IMG/VR virus record: IMGVR_UViG_3300021364_000194
Span: 1 to 21,694 of that record
Origin: a virus
Direction: 5' to 3' (one strand)
DNA: 21,694 bases
The notes beneath the pieces are model-generated. The model saw only the letters and a program-made list of their open reading frames with translations. It was not told the origin of the DNA and did no database searches. Each line of letters begins with the position of its first letter. The first letter of the stretch is position 1. Positions 1 to 7,503 of this stretch are shown here, in pieces. The position numbers and the translations under genes are program-made.

Positions 1-154
1 AGACAACGACATAAATCCAGTTGCTTGTGTGTTCCTAACTGACCTCTGCTGTAATGACTTCGGTACTGCACCAGACTGTCCAGTACTGTGGGTTACTACA
101 GATCTAGAGGATGCACCATTCGGTGAAGTTGTAAAAATGGAAGGAGTAAACTAA
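1..154 (+). CDS. VWA-like domain protein (DUF2201 type), C-terminal end only
   Basis: This is the last 50 codons of a gene that begins left of the window; the reading frame starts at base 2 and ends in TAA at 152-154. The visible residues include a TDL motif followed by an aromatic/acidic stretch, then PVLWVTTD and APFGEVVKM. That is the usual ending of the VWA-like DUF2201 family, whose members carry a putative metallopeptidase domain at the N-terminus and usually sit beside a MoxR-type AAA+ ATPase. I infer, but cannot see, that such an ATPase lies further left. The stop codon shares its last base with the start codon of the next gene, so the two are probably translationally coupled. Function in the phage is unknown; a chaperone-like remodelling role with the ATPase is the usual guess. 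Confidence 0.7.
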   Translation, partial: DNDINPVACVFLTDLCCNDFGTAPDCPVLWVTTDLEDAPFGEVVKMEGVN

Positions 155-834
155 TGGCAACAGTTAGATTTAGTGACACCCTCAAGGGTGAGATACGGAA
201 CAGTGCAAAGGCTATGTTCCAAGACAAGATAAAGCAGGCAAAGGACAACGTGCCTGCTCATTGGGGAGACAAGGTGTATGAATGTTTCTTTCCTGCTGAT
301 GTACGGCAGAAGATGGCATCACTACCAGACTATGTACTGCGTAAACAAGAGACCATTGATGTTACTGGTTGGGTCAATGCACCAGATGATGTGTGGCAGA
401 CTGGTGACTACAAACATGAGACATGGATGCTAGAAAGTACAATTAGGTTATCGTTCAGTAAACCAATGCCTTGGGTTGCTGACTTTGAGAAGGCAGATAA
501 TGGCTTCAAGTCTACCTATAGCACTGGGAAGTTCGACTACGATGATGCACGTTGGGATTGGTTGAAACCAGAGTTCAAAGAATACAATCGCAAAGTCTTT
601 GAAGCTATGAGTAAACAAGAAGCATTTGTGACATCTGTCAACAGGTTGATGGATACATATACCACACTTGCACCTGCTCTCAAAGCATGGCGTCCACTGT
701 GGGATTTGTTACCAGATGAAGCCAAGGAACGACACAAGACTGTCAAGGAACGTAAGGTAATCAAGGCAGAGGAGCTAGACCTTGACCTTAACGCAATGAC
801 TAGTGCCGTAGCACTAAGTAAAATAACTAAGTAA
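154..834 (+). CDS. Conserved phage protein, possibly Nmad5-like
   Basis: A 226-residue soluble protein with no signal peptide or membrane segment. The start ATG overlaps the preceding stop by one base and has GGAG about nine bases upstream. The N-terminal part is a charged helix-forming region (RFSDTLKGEIRNSAKAMF) followed by a Trp/Asp-rich middle. The C-terminal part, with a LAPALKAW segment and then LPDEAKERHKTVKERK, recalls small phage proteins assigned to nucleotide-modification-associated domain 5 in T7-like phages. That resemblance is from memory and weak, and no catalytic motif is evident. Its place between a VWA-like gene and an unknown gene gives no specific clue. Treat it as hypothetical with a tentative family hint. 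Confidence 0.75.
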   Translation: MATVRFSDTLKGEIRNSAKAMFQDKIKQAKDNVPAHWGDKVYECFFPADVRQKMASLPDYVLRKQETIDVTGWVNAPDDVWQTGDYKHETWMLESTIRLSFSKPMPWVADFEKADNGFKSTYSTGKFDYDDARWDWLKPEFKEYNRKVFEAMSKQEAFVTSVNRLMDTYTTLAPALKAWRPLWDLLPDEAKERHKTVKERKVIKAEELDLDLNAMTSAVALSKITK

Positions 835-845
835 AGGAGGTATAT

Positions 846-1769
846 ATGACTAGAAGTTATTTTGGAGAACCAATGTTGAGAGACTACAATGATTGCGAGA
901 TGCACTTCTCAACATGCAGAAGCCCAGAGAAGGGTAAGCCTATGCGTACATGGTGTAGGCTATTCAAGAACCAAGATGTGTACGAGGTATGCTATGTACC
1001 TTGGAATTATGACAAGGGAGCAGTGATAGCTGAGTTCCATCCAGATGGTAGGATTGTTCTGCCATCTGACAGTCTCTCTTGGAGGAACATGCATAGCTCA
1101 CTATCAATGGCATTGCACAATGCTATACCTATACTCACCGAGCGTATGGGTAGAGGTAGGTATCGTGTTGCACATACTGGTTACATAGATAAGGAAGCAT
1201 CAGCATTACCTGCTTCAGATAATGCAAGTGGTTACTTCTTCAGCGAATGGTATGAATCATTCAAGAGAAATGGGAACGAATACTTTGCAGGTATGACGTT
1301 CAATCATGAGGGTCTATGTATCAACCCACAGTATAGTACTGATGGTGAGATTGACGTAGAGAAACGTAGAACATGGCTTCGTATGCTTAGACGTTTCAAG
1401 CGTGGTCTAAAAGCTAGAGCCAAGGTAGGTGCATTGCAACAACATGCCAAACGTATCTACGACAAGCATCAAGAGATGGAGAAGAAAGGTAAACATCGTT
1501 GGCAATGGGAGATGCCTAACTGGAAATCCAAGAAGTATTACGATATGCTCAAGGAAGTTATGCAGACTAATGAGTTTACACCAGAGTTTCTTGAAGCCTT
1601 CGTTGAATCAGCTACGCCTAATACCTATGGCAACACGATAGCTACAGACGCACACATCCTACAACACGTTGACACATTGATGAATGACTTGTCGTATTCA
1701 TTGAGACGAGACTTTGGTGTGTTCATATCCGAGCCGTTGAATGCTGATGGAAAGGTGATAGAGCGATGA
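846..1769 (+). CDS. Hypothetical phage protein, 307 residues
   Basis: Start ATG at 846 is preceded by a textbook AAGGAGG at 834-840, the strongest ribosome site in the early part of the window, so high expression is likely. The protein is soluble, rich in aromatic residues and arginine, and has a strongly basic central segment (residues about 180-220: repeated Arg/Lys with RMLRRFKRGLKARAK) that could bind nucleic acid or act as a coiled helix. No enzymatic motif is visible and I do not recognise the family. Its stop (TGA) overlaps the start of the HslV-like gene in an ATGA arrangement, so the two are probably coupled in translation. Confidence 0.75.
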   Translation: MTRSYFGEPMLRDYNDCEMHFSTCRSPEKGKPMRTWCRLFKNQDVYEVCYVPWNYDKGAVIAEFHPDGRIVLPSDSLSWRNMHSSLSMALHNAIPILTERMGRGRYRVAHTGYIDKEASALPASDNASGYFFSEWYESFKRNGNEYFAGMTFNHEGLCINPQYSTDGEIDVEKRRTWLRMLRRFKRGLKARAKVGALQQHAKRIYDKHQEMEKKGKHRWQWEMPNWKSKKYYDMLKEVMQTNEFTPEFLEAFVESATPNTYGNTIATDAHILQHVDTLMNDLSYSLRRDFGVFISEPLNADGKVIER

Positions 1770-2236
1770 CAGTTATCGCATGGGATGGTGAGGTACTTGC
1801 TACCGATACTCAATGCACTTTGGGAAAAGCTAAATACAATTCACCCAAAGCATGGTATGAAACTATAGGTAATAGTGTTTGTATCTTGAGTGGAGTAGGT
1901 ACTCTCAGAAACATACATCGTCATAAGGATTGGGTCATGAAGAATGACCCTTCCATTCCTTTTCCATACGATAGTCTGAAAGACCACTACTACCAATTTA
2001 TCCTCGTAACTAGGAACGGACTACTACGTTACGAGGGTACACCTTACCCCATAGAGCATGGGGTAAATGCTTGTGCATTTGGTGAAGCATCTGACTTTGC
2101 TTATGGTGCATTGGCTATGGGAGCTACGGCAGTAGAAGCTGTTCAAGTAGCTATTAAATACTCTCACTGTTGTGGGGGGAATGTTGAATCATATTCGTTA
2201 GTGAAAGGAGACGGACATGAGAAGAAAGAAAACTAA
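1766..2236 (+). CDS. HslV/proteasome-like Ntn-hydrolase
   Basis: The 156-residue product looks like the single-domain proteasome-type proteins found in many phages. Met1 is followed directly by Thr2, the expected N-terminal nucleophile once Met is removed. The opening TVIAWDG...LATD places Asp14 where HslV has its conserved Asp17, and Lys28 may match Lys33. The C-terminal half has the family pattern of a glycine/alanine-rich helix (YGALAMGATAVEAVQVA), then a Cys-Cys-Gly-Gly turn and a final strand. It is slightly shorter than cellular HslV. No HslU-type unfoldase is present in the window. The substrate is unknown; a peptidase or autoprocessing role is inferred from the fold only. It overlaps both neighbours, by 4 bases upstream and 20 bases downstream. 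Confidence 0.8.
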   Translation: MTVIAWDGEVLATDTQCTLGKAKYNSPKAWYETIGNSVCILSGVGTLRNIHRHKDWVMKNDPSIPFPYDSLKDHYYQFILVTRNGLLRYEGTPYPIEHGVNACAFGEASDFAYGALAMGATAVEAVQVAIKYSHCCGGNVESYSLVKGDGHEKKEN

Positions 2237-2660
2237 AGCCGAGAAGGTATGGGCGTACCTAATCGAACATCCAAACGCCAAGACTAAGGATGTAGCCAAG
2301 GCATGTGGGTGTTCAGAGAAGTATGTCTACAACCTACGGAGTAAGGTAGGTACACCGAAAGAGGTACTCGTTAAGTCTAAGGTACGCATGCGTACCCAGA
2401 TACTAACATCTGCCAACGAGTTGGTAAGTGATAAACGTGAAGAAGAACACGGCGACTTCGCAAGTAATGCTTTCATGATTGCCAACTACTGGAACACTCA
2501 CTTGGGTTTGATTGATTTCATCAAGCCTACTGACGTACCAACCATGCTAGCTTTGATGAAGATAGCTAGGTCACATCAGAGACCACAAAAGGCTGACAAC
2601 TATCGTGATGCTTGTGGTTACTTAGCATTGGCTAGTGAAGTGGCGAGTGCATCTGAATGA
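2217..2660 (+). CDS. HTH domain fused to DUF6378-like domain
   Basis: A 147-residue protein with two parts. Residues about 5-45 form a basic helix-turn-helix (KTKDVAKACGCSEKYVYNLRSK), suggesting DNA binding. Residues about 70-147 match the pattern of the phage DUF6378 family: REEEHGDFASN, then a helix ending in HLGL, a DVPTMLALMKIAR segment, and DNYRDACGYLALASEV. That family is widespread in phages and has no known biochemical role. The start at 2217 is supported by AAAGGAG about six bases upstream, even though it lies 20 bases inside the preceding gene. The stop overlaps the polymerase start (ATGA), so it is probably co-translated with the polymerase; a regulatory or replication-accessory role is possible but inferred. 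Confidence 0.85.
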   Translation: MRRKKTKAEKVWAYLIEHPNAKTKDVAKACGCSEKYVYNLRSKVGTPKEVLVKSKVRMRTQILTSANELVSDKREEEHGDFASNAFMIANYWNTHLGLIDFIKPTDVPTMLALMKIARSHQRPQKADNYRDACGYLALASEVASASE

Positions 2661-4531
2661 GTATCATAACAATAGACTTTGAAACCTATTACAGTAGGGA
2701 GTTCTCGTTGTCCAAGATGACAACAGAATCCTATGTTCGTGACAGTAGGTTTGAAGTTATTGGGGTTGCTGTCAAGATTGATGGCAACCCTACCACATGG
2801 TATGCAGGTAGTGATGTGGGGGGTTTCTTAAACGACATCGACTACACTGATCATACTATATTATGTCACAACACTATGTTCGATGGGGCGATATTGTCAT
2901 GGCTATATAATATAAAGCCGAAGTTTTGGTTTGACACCATGCTAATGACACGCCCCCTCGTTGGTCAAACTGTGGGGGGTTCGCTTAAAAATCTCGCTAT
3001 ACATTATAATATAGGCGAGAAGGGCGATGAGGTTTTCCAGACTCTGGGGAAGCGAAAGGCGAACTTCACACCACAAGAGCTTGACCGATTTGGCGATTAC
3101 GCAATCAATGATGTTGACCTTACCTACGCATTGTTCAAGAAAGTATCTAAGAACTTTCCAGTATCTGAACTGATGGTGATTGACCAGACCATTCGTATGT
3201 ACACACAGCCTACGATTGAACTGGATAGGAATACTCTTAGCTCTCACCTGGGAACAGTGCAGACAAAGAAAGCACAACTTATTGACACAATAAATTCGGC
3301 AGGTGTAGATCCAGATGTGCTGAAGAAACTACTGATGAGTAACGATAGGTTCGCCAAGTTACTCAAAGCTATGGGGGTTGAACCACCTACCAAGATAAGT
3401 CCTACCACTGGTAAGAAGACATGGGCGTTTGCCAAGACAGATGCAGAGTTCATTGAGTTATGTGAAACTGGGTCACCCAAAGTACAAGCCTTATGTAATG
3501 CAAGGTTGGGTATCAAGTCCACCATTGAGGAGACTAGGACAGAGAACCTAATCAAGGTTGCTGATAGAGGTAGGCTACCTATTATGCTTAACTACTATGG
3601 CGCACACACTGGTAGGTTTAGTGGTGGTGACAAGCTGAACCTACAGAACCTACCAAGGAATGGTGCTATACGTTCTGCCCTGACTGCCCCTGAAGGACAT
3701 AAGCTAATAGCTTGTGACTCATCACAGATAGAGGCAAGGGTACTGGCACACCTAGCAGGTCAAGATGATTTGGTTGAAGCCTTTAGGCAAGGGCGTGATG
3801 TATACAGTGAGTTCGCATCTAATGTATACGGACGTAAGATAACTAAAGAAGATAAGCTAGAAAGGTTTGTGGGTAAGACTTGCATACTAGGTCTAGGTTA
3901 TGGCATGGGTGCTGAGAAGTTTCGTAATACCCTAGCTTTAGGTATGGGTGGTCTCAAGGTAGACATACCATTAGAAGAAGCCAAGCGTATTGTCTATTTA
4001 TATAGAGATAAGAATCATCGTATCACTGCACTATGGCAACGATGTCAATCGGCATTGTCTGACATGATAGCAGGACGAAGTGGTATTATATCTGATTATG
4101 TATCGTATGATAAGCAAGGCATCTTACTGCCTAGTGGGTTACGGATACAGTACCCTGCACTCAATCATACTGATAATAACTTTAGATATATATCTGACTC
4201 ACGGACATACCGAAAGATTATGTCTGCTAGAGTACAAGGGGAAACTATTCCCCACAATAACTGGACTTATATCTATGGCGGCAAGGTCGTAGAGAATATA
4301 GTCCAAGCACTGGCACGAATTGTAGTGGCAGAGCAAATGGTATCTCTTGGACAATCATACCATGTGTCGTTTCAAGTTCACGATGAGCTAATCGTCTGCG
4401 TCCCTGACTCGGATGTGACTGACGCACGGCAACTTGTTGAGAGAAAAATGTCAACCCCACCTGTCTGGGCTAAGGACTTGCCAGTGGCTTGTGAGTCTGG
4501 AGTAGGTGCTAATTATGGAGAAGCAAAGTGA
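2657..4531 (+). CDS. Family A DNA polymerase with 3'-5' exonuclease (Leu762 type)
   Basis: The 624-residue replicative DNA polymerase of the phage. The N-terminal proofreading exonuclease is intact: Exo I has Asp7/Glu9 in IDFET, Exo II has Asn72/Asp76 in HNTMFD, and Exo III has Asp152 after a tyrosine in YAINDVDLTY. The polymerase domain shows motif A (Asp354 in DSSQIEAR), motif B (Arg403, Lys407, Leu411, Tyr415, Gly416) and motif C (His575-Asp576-Glu577 in VHDEL). Counting back from the conserved Tyr-Gly of motif B puts Leu411 at the position of E. coli Pol I Phe762. There is no 5'-3' exonuclease domain, as is usual for phage enzymes. The ATGA overlap with the upstream gene and GTGA overlap downstream mark it as the core of the replication operon. 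Confidence 0.96.
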   Translation: MSIITIDFETYYSREFSLSKMTTESYVRDSRFEVIGVAVKIDGNPTTWYAGSDVGGFLNDIDYTDHTILCHNTMFDGAILSWLYNIKPKFWFDTMLMTRPLVGQTVGGSLKNLAIHYNIGEKGDEVFQTLGKRKANFTPQELDRFGDYAINDVDLTYALFKKVSKNFPVSELMVIDQTIRMYTQPTIELDRNTLSSHLGTVQTKKAQLIDTINSAGVDPDVLKKLLMSNDRFAKLLKAMGVEPPTKISPTTGKKTWAFAKTDAEFIELCETGSPKVQALCNARLGIKSTIEETRTENLIKVADRGRLPIMLNYYGAHTGRFSGGDKLNLQNLPRNGAIRSALTAPEGHKLIACDSSQIEARVLAHLAGQDDLVEAFRQGRDVYSEFASNVYGRKITKEDKLERFVGKTCILGLGYGMGAEKFRNTLALGMGGLKVDIPLEEAKRIVYLYRDKNHRITALWQRCQSALSDMIAGRSGIISDYVSYDKQGILLPSGLRIQYPALNHTDNNFRYISDSRTYRKIMSARVQGETIPHNNWTYIYGGKVVENIVQALARIVVAEQMVSLGQSYHVSFQVHDELIVCVPDSDVTDARQLVERKMSTPPVWAKDLPVACESGVGANYGEAK

Positions 4532-4776
4532 CTACACTTACAGAAATAAAATCTATCGTAAGCGATAAACATAAGAAAGAATTGTTGGAAGGACTTGCAG
4601 AAGTAAAAGAACAAATTCAGAAAGCTGACACAGCAGAGAGTATGGTACTCATGGTCAAGCTGAATGGAGACTATGTAAGGTTTTCAACATCAATAGGTAA
4701 CACTATGGATTTAGTTGCACAGTTAGAACTATTGAAGTATGACGTAATAAAAAGAATGAAAAGGGAGGAAAGCTAA
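4528..4776 (+). CDS. Small hypothetical protein, 82 residues, GTG start
   Basis: The gene starts with GTG at 4528, which overlaps the polymerase stop in a GTGA junction. GGAG at 4517-4520 sits seven bases upstream, so the non-ATG start is credible. The product is highly charged and predicted helical (EIKSIVSDKHKKELLEGLAEVKEQIQKA), with a short central strand region (MVLMVKLNGDYVRF). No membrane segment or known motif is visible. Such small proteins directly after phage polymerases are common but mostly unassigned; an accessory role in replication is only an inference from position. Its TAA shares one base with the next ATG. Confidence 0.7.
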   Translation: MTTLTEIKSIVSDKHKKELLEGLAEVKEQIQKADTAESMVLMVKLNGDYVRFSTSIGNTMDLVAQLELLKYDVIKRMKREES

Positions 4777-4970
4777 TGGGTAAAGTTAAAGCAGTATTGC
4801 AAGATGCAGAGGAGACACTTGATTGGTGTCTTACTAAACAAGGCATGACCAATGAACAAGCCTTACGCTATATAAAAGAGAAGCATGGTGGTATGGCTAT
4901 GAATCATTGTGAATGGAAACTCAAACATTTTATGGAGAATGATGTTGACGATGGACTGACAGTACAGTAA
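4776..4970 (+). CDS. Small hypothetical protein, 64 residues
   Basis: Start ATG at 4776 overlaps the preceding TAA by one base and has GGGAGGAA about eight bases upstream. The product is a short, charged, probably all-helical protein with two cysteines (TLDWCLTKQGMTNEQALRYIKEKHGG, split by a likely turn at QGMT). I do not recognise it. The stop codon at 4968-4970 lies inside an 18-bp palindrome that runs up to the next start codon. The compact overlapping arrangement supports a real gene rather than a chance frame. Confidence 0.65.
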   Translation: MGKVKAVLQDAEETLDWCLTKQGMTNEQALRYIKEKHGGMAMNHCEWKLKHFMENDVDDGLTVQ

Positions 4971-4980
4971 AGTTACTGTA
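4963..4980. promoter_or_regulatory. 18-bp perfect palindrome abutting a start codon
   Basis: TACAGTAA-AG-TTACTGTA has eight-base arms and a two-base centre. It spans the stop codon of the 64-residue gene and ends on the first base of the nuclease ATG at 4980. A two-base loop is too tight for a good RNA hairpin, so a dimeric protein-binding site in DNA is more likely. It takes the place where a Shine-Dalgarno sequence would normally sit, and none is obvious for the nuclease gene. A link to one of the two HTH proteins of this operon is speculation. Confidence 0.45.
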
Positions 4981-5648
4981 TGACAGAACTATCACATTCA
5001 TATTCTTCATTGAAGATGTACGAAAACTGTCCGAAGCGTTACTACCACCAGAGGATTACTAAAGAAGTATCTGACAGTGGTAGTGATGCTACTCGGTATG
5101 GTGAGCGTGTTCACAAAGCGCTTGAAGAACGACTCACAAATGACAACGAGTTGTCACAAGAAACTATACAGTACGAAAATCTATGCAGAAGCATAGCCAA
5201 GATGAAAGACCACCCACAGTTTGATCAGTTACTGCTAGAAGAAAAGCTAACTATAACTGATAACTATACACCGACTGGTTGGTGGTCTGATGATGCTTGG
5301 TTGAGATCCATACTAGATGTATTAGTTTTGTTTGAAGACAAAGCTATAGTTATGGATTGGAAGACTGGCAAACGGAGACCAGACTTTACACAGTTGGAGA
5401 TGTTTGCACTACAAGTCTTCTCACATTTTCCCCAAATAAATACAGTAATAACATCTTTCGTATGGCTGAAAGATATGAAGCAAGACAAGAGAGAGTTCTG
5501 CCGTGACTTGTCTGGAGAATTACAAGGTCACTTAAATGGAAGGATAGCTAGGATTACACAGTCTTTGGAGAACGATGACTTCCCTGCAAAGCCAAGTGGA
5601 TTATGCCGATGGTGTCCTTGCTATGAGTGGTGTGATTATTCTTATTGA
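4980..5648 (+). CDS. PD-(D/E)XK nuclease, Cas4/RecB-like, with Fe-S cysteines
   Basis: A 222-residue single-strand-type exonuclease of the RecB/Cas4 (PDDEXK_1) superfamily. It opens with the family signature LSHSYSSLKMYENCPKRY, which fixes the start at 4980. His45 lies in GERVHKALEE. Asp113 (SILDVL) and Asp126-Trp-Lys128 (DWKTGK) are the metal-binding and catalytic core, and Gln138-Leu-Glu is the expected helix after it. Cys17 together with Cys209, Cys212 and Cys218 near the C-terminus (C-x2-C-x5-C) matches the 4Fe-4S ligand pattern of Cas4 and AddB. An extra Cys214 lies inside that motif. Phage homologues sit beside polymerases and recombination genes, as here, and probably process DNA ends during replication or recombination. 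Confidence 0.9.
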   Translation: MTELSHSYSSLKMYENCPKRYYHQRITKEVSDSGSDATRYGERVHKALEERLTNDNELSQETIQYENLCRSIAKMKDHPQFDQLLLEEKLTITDNYTPTGWWSDDAWLRSILDVLVLFEDKAIVMDWKTGKRRPDFTQLEMFALQVFSHFPQINTVITSFVWLKDMKQDKREFCRDLSGELQGHLNGRIARITQSLENDDFPAKPSGLCRWCPCYEWCDYSY

Positions 5649-5668
5649 CACTATTGTAAGGTTATGGT

Positions 5669-5992
5669 ATGGCTACTACACCAGAAGGTCGTGTAAAGAA
5701 TAGACTCAAGGCAATGCTCAAGAAGCACAACGTGTGGTTCTATATGCCACAAGCAGGTGCTTTTGGTAGGGCAGGTATCCCCGACTTTGTACTTATCGTG
5801 GAGGGTAGGTTTGTAGGGGTAGAGTGTAAGGCAGGTAGAAAGAACCCTACTGCATTACAGATTGCTACGATGAAACAGATAGACGATGCAGGTGGTAAAT
5901 GTTTTTTAGTGTATGACTACGATACACAAGACGAATTGGAAAGGTGGATATTAAATGCTCGTAATACCAAAGGTGCAAGGTCTCGCACTTAA
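5669..5992 (+). CDS. VRR-NUC domain nuclease
   Basis: A 107-residue stand-alone VRR-NUC protein, a compact branch of the PD-(D/E)XK nucleases, known in eukaryotes from FAN1 and common in phages next to SNF2 helicases. The catalytic set is visible: Glu6 in PEGRVKNRL, Gly36-Ile-Pro-Asp39, Glu52-Cys-Lys54, and Gln64 in NPTALQ. It likely cleaves branched DNA (Holliday junction-like or flap structures) together with the helicase gene that overlaps its end by 38 bases. The ATG at 5669 has only a weak GTAAGG upstream; a nearby ATG at 5664 is in another frame. The last dozen residues lie in the overlap and are basic and poorly structured. Confidence 0.9.
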   Translation: MATTPEGRVKNRLKAMLKKHNVWFYMPQAGAFGRAGIPDFVLIVEGRFVGVECKAGRKNPTALQIATMKQIDDAGGKCFLVYDYDTQDELERWILNARNTKGARSRT

Positions 5993-7502
5993 ACTTAACA
6001 ACCCCCAGATAGTTTTGAAAAGTATACCAACTGCCAAGCCGTTGTCAGTTCGTGGTCAAGAGCTTGTCGTCTGCCCTCACAAACTTACAGAGGTTTGGGC
6101 ATTGCGTAAGCTAGGCATCAATGCTCCCTCACCTATCATGCATTACTATAACTGGAAGGGTAAGTTCAAACCATATGAACACCAAAAGAATACTGCTGAC
6201 TTCCTAACTATACACAAGCGATGCCTAGTGCTAAATGAAATTGGCACTGGTAAAACGCAGTCTGCACTGTGGGCATCTGACTACCTCATGGAGTTAGGTC
6301 TAGTTAAGAAGTGTCTAATACTATCCCCCTTATCCACACTAGAACGAGTATGGAGTGACGCTATATTTATGAGCTTCATAGATAGACGAGCCACTGTGTT
6401 GTATGGTTCGGCAGAGCGTAGACGTAAACTACTCAAGATACCTTCAGACTATTACATCATTAACCACGATGGTTTCCAAGTGGTGATGGATGACCTCAAT
6501 GACTTTGATTTAGTTATTGTAGATGAGGCCGCCGTATATCGCACACCATCCACCAATAGGTTTAAGCTCTTTCGTAAATGGCTTAATAAAAACCCAGACA
6601 TAAGACTGTGGTTGATGACTGGTACACCCACACCCAATGACCCTACTGATGCATGGACTCTAGCTAAGATGGTGGAGAACCCACATGTATCCAAGACATA
6701 CACTGCGTTCAAAGAGCAAGTAATGATGAAGATAGGACAGTGGAAGTGGTTACCTAGACCAGAGAGTGTAGACATAGTGAAGCATGTACTACAACCTGCT
6801 GTCAGATATACAAGGGATGAATGCTTTGACTTGCCGTCCACAGTATACCAAACACGAATGGTCAAGCTAACCAAAGATCAAGAGAAACATTATAAGAGTA
6901 TGCTCCGTAGCTTTGTAACAGAGGTACAAGCAGAGGGTAAGATTACTGCTGTCAATGAAGCAGTCAAGATGCAGAAGCTAGTACAAATAAGTTGTGGTGT
7001 AGCCTATGGTGACGATGGCCGTAACATAGAACTAGATGCATCACCTCGTATTAATGTTGTTAAAGATATAATAGATGAAGCAGGTGGGAAGGTTATCGTA
7101 TTCGTGCCACTAACTGGTACACTACACATGCTTAACAAAGAATTATCAAAACATTACACTACTGGTGTAGTGAATGGTAGTGTCTCTGCTAAAGAACGGA
7201 ATGAAATATTCTACAACTTTCAAGAGACAGAAGACCCAAGAGTATTGATAGCACACCCTGCTACTATGGCTCATGGTCTTACACTAACCTCGGCTAGTAC
7301 TGTCGTCTGGTATGGGCCGATCAATAGCAACGAACAATACACACAAGCTAACGGTAGAGTGGAACGTATAGGTAAACGCCATACGTCTAACGTTATACAT
7401 ATAGAAGCTACTCAACTTGAGTATCGGATGTATGAACGCTTGAAGAACAAGCAAGCATTGCAAGGTGTATTGTTAGATTTAATCCAAGAAATGGGAGAGT
7501 GA
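5955..7502 (+). CDS. SNF2-family DNA helicase/translocase
   Basis: A 515-residue superfamily 2 ATPase. In order: a PYEHQ motif at 73-77, Walker A NEIGTGKT with Lys100 and Thr101, Walker B Asp190-Glu-Ala-Ala, motif III TGTPTPNDP at 222-230, a second RecA domain beginning near KVIVFVP (379-385), motif V HGLTLTSA at 440-447, and motif VI QANGRVERIGK with its arginine finger near Arg468/Arg471. The domain order and the QxxGRxxRxGK ending fit phage SNF2 proteins. It probably remodels forks or branched DNA. The first 12 codons overlap the VRR-NUC gene, which argues for coupled production of nuclease and helicase. Start ATG 5955 has GAAAGG about ten bases upstream. Known phage pairs of VRR-NUC and SNF2 suggest a shared structure-specific processing job. 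Confidence 0.93.
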   Translation: MLVIPKVQGLALKLNNPQIVLKSIPTAKPLSVRGQELVVCPHKLTEVWALRKLGINAPSPIMHYYNWKGKFKPYEHQKNTADFLTIHKRCLVLNEIGTGKTQSALWASDYLMELGLVKKCLILSPLSTLERVWSDAIFMSFIDRRATVLYGSAERRRKLLKIPSDYYIINHDGFQVVMDDLNDFDLVIVDEAAVYRTPSTNRFKLFRKWLNKNPDIRLWLMTGTPTPNDPTDAWTLAKMVENPHVSKTYTAFKEQVMMKIGQWKWLPRPESVDIVKHVLQPAVRYTRDECFDLPSTVYQTRMVKLTKDQEKHYKSMLRSFVTEVQAEGKITAVNEAVKMQKLVQISCGVAYGDDGRNIELDASPRINVVKDIIDEAGGKVIVFVPLTGTLHMLNKELSKHYTTGVVNGSVSAKERNEIFYNFQETEDPRVLIAHPATMAHGLTLTSASTVVWYGPINSNEQYTQANGRVERIGKRHTSNVIHIEATQLEYRMYERLKNKQALQGVLLDLIQEMGE

Positions 7503-7503
7503 T

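Noticed and set aside
537-905. Minus-strand frame of 122 codons
   Set aside because: It lies across two well-supported plus-strand genes, has no ribosome site, and its Ser/Leu-rich composition is typical of an antisense shadow.
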